Positions 1 to 5,059 of a DNA stretch of 5,059 nt are shown piece by piece (position 1 is the stretch's first letter; every line of letters begins with the position of its first letter). The notes under the pieces were generated by a model. It was given only the letters and a program-made list of their open reading frames with translations, did no database searches and had not been told where the DNA came from. The position numbers and the translations under genes are program-made. This stretch comes from an uncultured Collinsella sp. (GTDB taxonomy: Bacteria > Actinomycetota > Coriobacteriia > Coriobacteriales > Coriobacteriaceae): positions 1 to 5,059 of the forward strand of contig CABUKY010000130.1 of the NCBI GenBank assembly GCA_902492185.1. Direction: 5' to 3'.

Positions 1-36
1 ATTCTACATGTTACGAGCGATGTTGCGGTACCAACG

Positions 37-1164
37 TTAACGCACGATGGTGGTGTCGGAAGTTAACGGAGCCTTGCCCAGCACCAGGATGTTCTCGGGC
101 GTGCCGCGAAGCTCGGTGTTGGTGGGAACCACATTGTTCTTGTCCAGAATGGCGTTCTCGACGCGTGCGCCGCTCTTGATGACGCAGCTCTGGTTGATGA
201 TCGAGTTGGTCACCGAGGCGCCTTCCTCGACTACGACGCCGCGAGACAGGATCGAGTTGCGCACAGTGCCCTTGATGATGCAACCGGCCGAGATGATCGA
301 GTTGCATGCGTGGCTGCCGGTCGCATAGCGCGAAGGCGGAACGTCGTGAGCCTTGGTCAGGATCGGGCGCTCGGGGTCAAAGAGCTGGTCGGCCACGGTC
401 TGGTCGAGCAGGTCCATGCTGCGGCGATACAGCGACTTCTCGCTAAACACGCCCACGACCTCGCCCTTGTACTCGTAGCTGCACACGTCGATGTTGCCAA
501 AGTCGCCCTGGAGTGCCTCGAGCAGGTCCAGATAGTCGGCGGCCTGGTAGTGGTCGATGATCTCGAGCAGCGTCTCACGGTTGACGATGCAGCAGTCCAT
601 AGAGGCGTTGTCGCCGTACACGACGCCGGCGCTCACGCCCGTCAGGCGGCCGTTCTCGTTAATTTCGAGTTTGGTCTCGTCATCGACGTTGTGCGTGGCC
701 TTGCAGTACACCACGGTCATCTGGGCACCGGAGTTCTCGTGCGCGTCGATGATGGTGTTGAGGTCCATGTTAAAGATGATGTTGGTGCCCATCATCACGA
801 CATAGGGCTTGTCCGAGCGCTGGAACAGCGTCTTGTTGGAGATGATGTCGCGCAGAAGGAAGCGCATGCCGCCCTTGGTGGTGCCATATGCGTTGCCGGG
901 CACCATGAAAAGGCCGCCCTTCTTGCGGTCCAGGCCCCAGTCCTTGCCCGAACCAACGTGGTCGATCAGCGAGCGGTAGTTGCCCGGCATGACGACGCCG
1001 ACGGTCTTGATGCCGGCATTCATCATGTTGGACAGCGGGAAGTCGATCAGGCGGTAGCGGCCCAAAAACGGAACGGAGGCAATGGGGCGGTCCTTGAGCA
1101 GCACGCTGCCGTAGGTCGAAGAGTAGTTAGCGGTGATATAACCGATGGCCTTGCGATTGATCAT
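37..1164 (-). CDS. glgD: GlgD, ADP-glucose pyrophosphorylase regulatory (non-catalytic) subunit
   Basis: This 375-residue protein is a paralogue of the adjacent GlgC and is probably the regulatory partner in a GlgC/GlgD ADP-glucose pyrophosphorylase of the cytoplasmic glycogen-synthesis pathway. It has an N-terminal nucleotidyltransferase-like domain (about residues 1-260, with GRYRLIDFPLSNMMNAGI at 35-52) and a C-terminal left-handed beta-helix of hexapeptide-type repeats (about 285-350). Key catalytic features are gone. The glycine-rich nucleotide loop of GlgC is replaced by a segment around TANYSSTYGS (11-20). The catalytic Asp of the GDH motif aligns with N128 (GTNIIF). The sugar-phosphate Lys of EKP aligns with G180, and the metal-binding Asp aligns with G238. 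The start at 1164 is preferred over in-frame TTG (1203) and ATG (1197) inside glgC, because AAGGGGG lies 9 nt upstream and the sequence then begins where the family begins. It follows glgC after 4 nt, so translational coupling is likely. The family is clear; loss of catalysis is inferred from the alignment. Confidence 0.93.
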   Translation of the reverse strand: MINRKAIGYITANYSSTYGSVLLKDRPIASVPFLGRYRLIDFPLSNMMNAGIKTVGVVMPGNYRSLIDHVGSGKDWGLDRKKGGLFMVPGNAYGTTKGGMRFLLRDIISNKTLFQRSDKPYVVMMGTNIIFNMDLNTIIDAHENSGAQMTVVYCKATHNVDDETKLEINENGRLTGVSAGVVYGDNASMDCCIVNRETLLEIIDHYQAADYLDLLEALQGDFGNIDVCSYEYKGEVVGVFSEKSLYRRSMDLLDQTVADQLFDPERPILTKAHDVPPSRYATGSHACNSIISAGCIIKGTVRNSILSRGVVVEEGASVTNSIINQSCVIKSGARVENAILDKNNVVPTNTELRGTPENILVLGKAPLTSDTTIVR

Positions 1165-1168
1165 CGGA

Positions 1169-2317
1169 TCATTCCCCCTTCCCGATAACGACGTCATTTC
1201 CAACGACGGCCGTATCCTTGGTGGTATCGACAGAGCCGAGCTTCACGCCCTCTTCGACCGTGGAGTTCTCGCCCAAAATAGCGCGGCAGATGTGCGCGCC
1301 GCTCTTAACGTGCGCACCCGGCAGCAGTACGGAGTCCTCGACCACGGCGCGCTCCTCGATGATGACATCGGTCGAAAGGATCGAGTGGCGAGCGGTGCCG
1401 TAGATCTTGCAGCCGTTGGAGACCAGGCAGTCGTCCAGGCGGCCGTCCGGGCCAATGTAGTGCGGCGGACGCGTAGTGATGTTGGACATGATGGGGAAGT
1501 GCTTGTCGAACAGATCGAACTCGGGGTTGTTGCCCAGCAGGTCCATCGAGGTCTCGTGGAAGCTGGCGATGGTGCCGACGTCCTTCCAGAAGCCGTGGAA
1601 CTCGTAGCTGTACAGGCGCTTGCCCTCGCCGAGCAGCTTGGGGATGATGTCCTTGCCAAAGTCGTGGCTCGAGCGCTGGTCCAGAGCGTCCTCCTCGAGC
1701 GCCTCGATCAGCACGTCGGCCGAGAAGATGTAGATGCCCATGGACGCGAGGTTTGAATCGGGCTTATCGGGCTTCTCGGTAAACTTGGTGATGCGGCCGT
1801 CCTCGGGGTCGGTCGTCAGGATGCCAAAGCGGCTGGCCTCCTCCCAAGGCACGGGCATAACGCTCACCGTGAGGTCGGCGTTGTTCTCAATGTGCGTCTT
1901 GAGCATCTTGCGGTAGTCCATGCGATACAGATGATCGCCCGAAAGAATCAGGACGTACTTGGGGTCGTTGGCCTTGATGTAGTCCAGGTTCTGCGTAATG
2001 GCATCGGCCGTGCCCGCATACCAGGCGCCGCCGGTCTGCGTCTCGTACGGCGGCAGGATCGACACGCCACCGTCGCGGCTGTCCAGATCCCACGCCTCGC
2101 CGGAGCCGACATAGGCATGCAGCAGGTAGGGGCGATACTGCGTCAGAACGCCCACCGTTTCGATGCCCGAGTTAGAGCAGTTGGAGAGCGAAAAGTCGAT
2201 AATGCGGAACTTACCACCAAAGCTAACCGCCGGCTTAGCGATCTTTTGGGTGAGTGCCCCCAATCGGCTGCCCTGTCCTCCTGCGAGGAGCATCGCGATG
2301 CATTCTTTCTTACTCAT
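1169..2317 (-). CDS. glgC: GlgC, glucose-1-phosphate adenylyltransferase (ADP-glucose pyrophosphorylase)
   Basis: This cytoplasmic enzyme makes ADP-glucose and pyrophosphate from ATP and glucose-1-phosphate, the committed step of bacterial glycogen synthesis. The 382-residue protein is complete. The N-terminal catalytic domain starts with the nucleotide-binding loop LAGGQGSRLGALT (11-23), followed by KPAVSFGGKFRIIDFSLSN (28-46). Further motifs are GTADAI (102-107), SGDHLY with the catalytic Asp at D128, the sugar-phosphate-binding EKP with K182, SHDFGKD (217-223) and FWKDVGT (243-249) with the metal-binding Asp at D246. A left-handed beta-helix domain with hexapeptide-like repeats covers about 290-375. 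K25 aligns with E. coli Lys39, an activator-site residue, but the neighbouring Arg40 is I26, so effector specificity may differ. The length suits Gram-positive GlgC, which lacks the N-terminal extension of the 431-residue E. coli enzyme. The start is supported by AAGGAG six nt upstream. It lies between glgP and glgD on the same strand. Confidence 0.97.
   Translation of the reverse strand: MSKKECIAMLLAGGQGSRLGALTQKIAKPAVSFGGKFRIIDFSLSNCSNSGIETVGVLTQYRPYLLHAYVGSGEAWDLDSRDGGVSILPPYETQTGGAWYAGTADAITQNLDYIKANDPKYVLILSGDHLYRMDYRKMLKTHIENNADLTVSVMPVPWEEASRFGILTTDPEDGRITKFTEKPDKPDSNLASMGIYIFSADVLIEALEEDALDQRSSHDFGKDIIPKLLGEGKRLYSYEFHGFWKDVGTIASFHETSMDLLGNNPEFDLFDKHFPIMSNITTRPPHYIGPDGRLDDCLVSNGCKIYGTARHSILSTDVIIEERAVVEDSVLLPGAHVKSGAHICRAILGENSTVEEGVKLGSVDTTKDTAVVGNDVVIGKGE
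1174..1180 (-). promoter_or_regulatory. Ribosome-binding site of glgD, inside the 3' end of glgC
   Basis: AAGGGGG on the minus strand lies 9 nt before the ATG at 1164. It overlaps the last sense codons of glgC (Gly-Lys-Gly-Glu). It decides the glgD start: the earlier in-frame TTG (1203) and ATG (1197) have no comparable site. Ribosomes finishing glgC would stop almost on top of it, which fits translational coupling of the two subunits. Confidence 0.75.
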
Positions 2318-2323
2318 CGATTT

Positions 2324-2329
2324 CTCCTT
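2324..2329 (-). promoter_or_regulatory. Ribosome-binding site of glgC
   Basis: AAGGAG on the minus strand lies 6 nt before the glgC ATG at 2317, a near-ideal Shine-Dalgarno and spacing. It suggests that glgC is translated from its own strong initiation site, without depending on ribosomes arriving from glgP 107 nt upstream. Confidence 0.8.
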
Positions 2330-2356
2330 CTGTCATCGATGTTTCTAACCCATTAG

Positions 2357-2387
2357 CGGTGGGCGCGGCGCCTGGTCGCGCCCACCG
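2357..2387. repeat. Perfect 11-bp inverted repeat in the glgP-glgC intergenic gap
   Basis: CGGTGGGCGCG (2357-2367) and CGCGCCCACCG (2377-2387) are exact reverse complements separated by a 9-nt loop. In the minus-strand transcript this gives a very stable GC-rich hairpin 37 nt after the glgP stop and 39 nt before the glgC start. No T-run follows on either strand, so it is not a textbook intrinsic terminator. It may instead act as a weak or Rho-assisted terminator, or as a 3'-end stabiliser or processing element that sets different glgP and glgCD mRNA levels. The structure is seen directly; the function is inference. Confidence 0.8.
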
Positions 2388-2424
2388 AATAATGCCGTGC
2401 TGGCATAGGGGAGTTTGCGGGCCT

Positions 2425-4851
2425 TTACGCATGCCAGATCTCGTCGCGGTACTCGCGAATGGTGCGGTCGCTCGAGAACCAGCCGCTCGAGGCGGTGTTG
2501 AGCAGCGCCTTGCGGTTCCAGGTCTCCTGGTCGCCATAGCTGCCGGTGAGCGCCTCCCACGCATCCACGTAGCTGCGGAAGTCGGCCATGACCAAGTCGG
2601 GGTCGTTGTTGTTCATGAGCTCGTTGTAGATGCTCTCGAAGTTGCCCGAAAGACCCGCAAAGGTGTTGTCCTTGAGCTCGTCCATCACGCGGCCCAGACG
2701 CTCGCGGTCGCCGTTCAGCGTATCCCACGCAAAGTAGCTGTTCGATGCCCAGAGCTGCTCGACCTCGGGGGCGGTCAGGCCAAAGATGGCCTCGTTCTCG
2801 CGACCGGCCAGGTCGGCGATCTCGATGTTGGCGCCGTCGAGGGTGCCCAGCGTAATGGCGCCGTTCATCATGAGCTTCATGTTGGACGTGCCCGAGGCCT
2901 CCTTGCCGGCCGTGGAGATCTGCTCCGAGATCTCGGCGGCGGGGTAGATGAGCTGAGCGTTGCTCACGCGGAAGTTGGGGATAAAGCAGACCTTCATGAC
3001 CTCGTTGACGCGAGGGTCGTTGTTGATGACGTCGGCCACGGAGTTAATGAGACGGATGGTCTCCTTGGCAAAGGTGTAGCTCGAGGCAGCCTTGCCGCTA
3101 AAGATGAAGGTCGTCGGCGTCACATGGAAGTTGGGATCGGCAATGCGACGGTTGTAGATGTCCATCACCTTCATGATGTTCATGAGCTGGCGCTTATAGG
3201 CATGGAAGCGCTTAACCTGAACATCGAAGACAGTGTTGGGGTCAATGATCAGACCAGTCTCGGCCTTAACGTAGGCGGCCAGGCGCTCCTTGTTGGCGCG
3301 CTTGGAGGCACCCACGGCCTTCAGGAACTCGGTGTCGTTCTGGAACTCCTTGAGTTTCTCCAGCTCAAAGGCGTCCTTGAGCCAGCCGTCGCCAATGGCC
3401 TCGGTGACGAGCTTGGCGTAGGTGGGGTTGGCCTCGGCAAAGAAACGACGGTGCGAGATACCGTTGGTCTTGTTGTTGAACTTCTCGGGCGTCAGGGCAT
3501 AGAAGTCCTTGAGCACGATGTTCTTGATGATGTCGGAGTGGATCTTGGCCACGCCGTTGACGCTGTGGCTGCAGATCACGGACAAGTTGGCCATGCGAAT
3601 CTCGCCGTCCCATAGGATGGCGGTCTGGCGCAGACGCTCCTGCCAGCCCTCCTGCGTGGTGTCGAACGACACGTGCCAACGACGGCTGATCTCGTCGATG
3701 ATCTGGTACACGCGGGGGAGGAGCTTGGAGAACGTGCCGATGGGCCACTTCTCCAGAGCCTCGGGCAGGATGGTATGGTTGGTGTAGCTCACGACCTGCG
3801 TCACGATGTTCCAGGCGTCGTCCCACTCGAGCTTCTTCTCGTCGATGAGGATGCGCATGAGCTCGGGGCCGCACATGGCGGGGTGCGTGTCGTTGGTGTG
3901 GATGGCCACAAACTGCGGCAGCAGCTCCCAGTTCGCGCCGTGCTCCTTCTCAAAGGTGTCGAGCAGGCTGTAGATGCCGGCCGAGACAAACAGGTACTCC
4001 TGCTTCAAGCGCAGCAGACGGCCGTGCTCGCCGGCGTCATTGGGATAGAGGATGGCGCTGATGGCCTCGGCCTCGGCGCGCTCGGCATCGGCCAGGGCGT
4101 AGTCGCCGCGGTTGAAGGCCTCCAGATCGAAGTGCTCCTCGACCGGCTCGGCGGCCCAAACGCGCAGCTTGTTGACGGTCTCGCCGGCATAGCCCACAAC
4201 GGGGATGTCATAAGGGACGGCCAGGATGTCCTGCGTGTCCACCGTGCGGTAGAACGTGCGGCCGTTTTCCTCAAAGCCCTCAACGTGGCCACCAAACTTA
4301 ATGGTCACGGCCTTATCCTGACGACGGACCTCCCAGGGATAGCCGTGGGTGAGCCACTCGTCGGTGGCCTCGACCTGGCTGCCGTTGACGATCTCCTGCT
4401 TAAACAGGCCGTAGCGGTAGCGCATGCCGTTGCCGTATCCGGCAATGCCCTCGGCTGCCATGGAATCCAGGAAGCATGCGGCCAGACGGCCCAGGCCGCC
4501 GTTGCCCAGCGCCGGATCGGGCTCCTGGTTCTCGATGACGGACAGGTCGAAGCCCATGTCGTCGAGTGCCTCGGCGACCATGTCGCGCACGCCAAAGTTG
4601 AGCAGGTAGTTGTCGAGCAGGCGGCCGATCAAAAACTCGATCGAGAAGTAGTACACGCGCTTCTTGCCCTCGGACGCCGCACGGGCGTCGCTCTTGGTGG
4701 CAACGGTGCGAGCCTTCTCGGCCACGAGCTTGGCCAGGGCGTTAAAGCGATCGAGGTCGCTGGCGGCCTCGATGCTCTTGCCGCTGATGCTCATGACGGC
4801 ATCGCGATAGAGCTCGGTAAACTCCTGCTTGTTGTCGAAGATCTTATTCAT
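2425..4851 (-). CDS. glgP: GlgP, glycogen/starch/alpha-glucan phosphorylase
   Basis: This cytoplasmic, PLP-dependent GT35 enzyme cleaves terminal alpha-1,4 bonds of glycogen or maltodextrin with phosphate, releasing glucose-1-phosphate. The 808-residue protein matches the usual bacterial length of about 800-815. Motifs in order are YYFSIEFLIGR (67-77), ALGNGGLGRLAACFLDS (114-130), NDTHP (320-324), YTNHTILPEALEKWP (356-370), NKTNGISHRRF (460-470), VQVKRFHAYKRQL (544-556) and EASGTSNMK (651-659). K659 aligns with the PLP-binding Lys680 of rabbit muscle phosphorylase. K547, R548 and K553 align with rabbit Lys568, Arg569 and Lys574 at the phosphate site, and E651 with Glu672. The N-terminal phosphorylation segment of animal enzymes is absent, as usual in bacteria. 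The start at 4851 is supported by AAAGGA four nt upstream and by family-typical spacing to the first motif. Sequence alone does not separate glycogen from maltodextrin preference (GlgP versus MalP), but adjacency to glgC and glgD favours glycogen. Confidence 0.96.
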   Translation of the reverse strand: MNKIFDNKQEFTELYRDAVMSISGKSIEAASDLDRFNALAKLVAEKARTVATKSDARAASEGKKRVYYFSIEFLIGRLLDNYLLNFGVRDMVAEALDDMGFDLSVIENQEPDPALGNGGLGRLAACFLDSMAAEGIAGYGNGMRYRYGLFKQEIVNGSQVEATDEWLTHGYPWEVRRQDKAVTIKFGGHVEGFEENGRTFYRTVDTQDILAVPYDIPVVGYAGETVNKLRVWAAEPVEEHFDLEAFNRGDYALADAERAEAEAISAILYPNDAGEHGRLLRLKQEYLFVSAGIYSLLDTFEKEHGANWELLPQFVAIHTNDTHPAMCGPELMRILIDEKKLEWDDAWNIVTQVVSYTNHTILPEALEKWPIGTFSKLLPRVYQIIDEISRRWHVSFDTTQEGWQERLRQTAILWDGEIRMANLSVICSHSVNGVAKIHSDIIKNIVLKDFYALTPEKFNNKTNGISHRRFFAEANPTYAKLVTEAIGDGWLKDAFELEKLKEFQNDTEFLKAVGASKRANKERLAAYVKAETGLIIDPNTVFDVQVKRFHAYKRQLMNIMKVMDIYNRRIADPNFHVTPTTFIFSGKAASSYTFAKETIRLINSVADVINNDPRVNEVMKVCFIPNFRVSNAQLIYPAAEISEQISTAGKEASGTSNMKLMMNGAITLGTLDGANIEIADLAGRENEAIFGLTAPEVEQLWASNSYFAWDTLNGDRERLGRVMDELKDNTFAGLSGNFESIYNELMNNNDPDLVMADFRSYVDAWEALTGSYGDQETWNRKALLNTASSGWFSSDRTIREYRDEIWHA

Positions 4852-4945
4852 ACGTTCCTTTCCCCCGGGGATGTTTCTCCCGGAACGGTTATGACATGTA
4901 TCCTACGCCCCCGCGGGGCGGGTAATTACAGTGGTAACGCCTTTG
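4852..4945 (-). other. Intergenic region upstream of glgP, with a small GC-rich hairpin
   Basis: This 94-nt gap separates the stop of the basic-protein gene from glgP and is the only visible place for a glgP promoter or an upstream terminator. It contains CGCCCC (4906-4911) and GGGGCG (4915-4920), a 6-bp stem with a 3-nt loop. A weaker 5-bp repeat, GTAAC/GTTAC (4934-4938 and 4945-4949), overlaps the upstream stop codon. Neither is followed by a T-run. A possible -10-like TAGGAT on the minus strand (4900-4905) has no matching -35 at normal spacing. Whether glgP has its own promoter or is read through from upstream is undecided. Confidence 0.45.
4856..4861 (-). promoter_or_regulatory. Ribosome-binding site of glgP
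   Basis: AAAGGA on the minus strand lies 4 nt before the ATG at 4851. The spacing is slightly short, but no competing in-frame start lies nearby. It sits directly downstream of a GC-rich stretch containing CCCCGGGG (4863-4870), which could form local structure near the site. Confidence 0.7.
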
Positions 4946-5059
4946 TTACGCTTTCTTGGCAGGAGCCTTAGCAGCAGCTGCCTTGGCCTTGGGAGCAGCC
5001 TTTTTGGTGGCTGCCTTCTTGGTCGTGGTGGACTTGGCCGAAGCCTTGGCTGCGGGCTT
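4946..5059 (-). CDS. C-terminal Lys/Ala-rich tail of a basic, possibly HU/histone-H1-like DNA-binding protein (partial)
   Basis: Only the last 37 codons and the TAA stop are visible; the 5' part lies beyond the right edge of the window. The visible peptide ends KAPAKKA and contains 16 Ala, 12 Lys, 4 Thr, 3 Pro and 2 Ser, with no acidic or aromatic residues. Such low-complexity A/K/P tails are typical of histone H1-like proteins and of actinobacterial HU proteins with a C-terminal extension (HupB/HupS type), which bind DNA non-specifically in the nucleoid. Similar tails also occur on some ribosomal proteins and on other nucleic-acid-binding proteins, so the assignment is tentative. Ten of the 12 Lys codons are AAG, and GCT is the commonest Ala codon (7 of 16). 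That it is a real gene end is supported by an open frame reaching the window edge, the coherent composition and co-orientation with glgP, 94 nt downstream. There is no obvious functional link to glycogen. Confidence 0.7.
   Translation of the reverse strand, partial: KPAAKASAKSTTTKKAATKKAAPKAKAAAAKAPAKKA

Noticed and set aside
22..35. GTTG/CAAC inverted repeat just after the glgD stop, considered as a terminator
   Set aside because: The stem is only 4 bp with no T-run, within the range expected by chance. The window ends too soon to judge termination.
1169..1172. ATGA stop-start overlap at the end of glgC
   Set aside because: The ATG at 1172 is out of frame with glgD and meets a stop after three codons; the in-frame ATG at 1164 is the better start.
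310..1188. 292-codon open frame on the + strand opposite glgD
   Set aside because: It is a shadow of glgD: a Val/Ala/His/Asp-rich translation without domains.
2310..2336. Eight-codon minus-strand upstream ORF (MTEGEIDE) overlapping the glgC start, beginning in the first of two TCATCGAT direct repeats (2333-2340 and 2314-2321)
   Set aside because: No Shine-Dalgarno precedes its ATG, its interior is the glgC ribosome-binding site, and an ORF this short arises easily by chance. The 8-bp repeat is also too short to carry weight alone.
2254..3615. 453-codon open frame on the + strand opposite glgP and the glgP-glgC gap
   Set aside because: It is a shadow of glgP, a product of GC-rich codon bias on the other strand. 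The translation is dominated by Val, Leu, Asp, His and Gly with no recognisable domain, while the opposite strand encodes an unmistakable phosphorylase.
4900..4905. TAGGAT as a -10 element for glgP on the minus strand
   Set aside because: It matches the consensus at four of six positions, but no TTGACA-like hexamer lies 16-19 nt upstream, where the sequence is a GC-rich hairpin. It is not strong enough to call.
3673..4971. 432-codon open frame on the + strand opposite the 5' half of glgP
   Set aside because: It shows the same antisense-shadow composition, no convincing start signal and no family motifs.

Overview
This window holds most of a glycogen-metabolism gene cluster, all on the minus strand. 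In transcription order (right to left) it contains the 3' end of a gene for a Lys/Ala-rich basic protein (4946-5059, cut by the window edge), glgP (glycogen/starch/maltodextrin phosphorylase, 2425-4851), glgC (ADP-glucose pyrophosphorylase, catalytic subunit, 1169-2317) and glgD (ADP-glucose pyrophosphorylase-like regulatory subunit, 37-1164). I see no mobile elements, CRISPR arrays, tRNA or rRNA genes.

Organism: the DNA is GC-rich, with strong preference for G or C at third codon positions, and the genes have clear purine-rich Shine-Dalgarno sites. GlgC/GlgD pairs are best known from Firmicutes. The high GC content and the long lysine/alanine/proline tail of the upstream protein point more to a high-GC Gram-positive. 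My best guess is a gut Coriobacteriia member (Collinsella-like). This is an inference from composition and gene content, not an identification.

Layout: 1-36 is a short tail after glgD with nothing convincing in it. glgD and glgC are tightly coupled, with 4 nt between the glgC stop and the preferred glgD start, and the glgD ribosome-binding site lies inside the end of glgC. The 107-nt glgC-glgP gap holds a perfect 11-bp inverted repeat without a T-run, followed by a strong Shine-Dalgarno for glgC. The 94-nt gap upstream of glgP holds a small GC-rich hairpin and a good Shine-Dalgarno, but no recognisable strong promoter.

How the genes work together: GlgC uses glucose-1-phosphate and ATP to make ADP-glucose, the donor for glycogen synthase. 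GlgD resembles GlgC but has lost the catalytic and sugar-phosphate-binding residues, so it is probably a partner that modulates GlgC. GlgP does the opposite job, releasing glucose-1-phosphate from glycogen. The cluster therefore places the enzymes that make and use glucose-1-phosphate side by side. Glycogen synthase (glgA), branching enzyme (glgB) and debranching enzyme (glgX) are not in the window.

I did not find a previously undescribed system. The points most worth checking are the intergenic hairpin, the inactive-looking GlgD, the active-site-loop variants in GlgP and the identity of the truncated basic protein.
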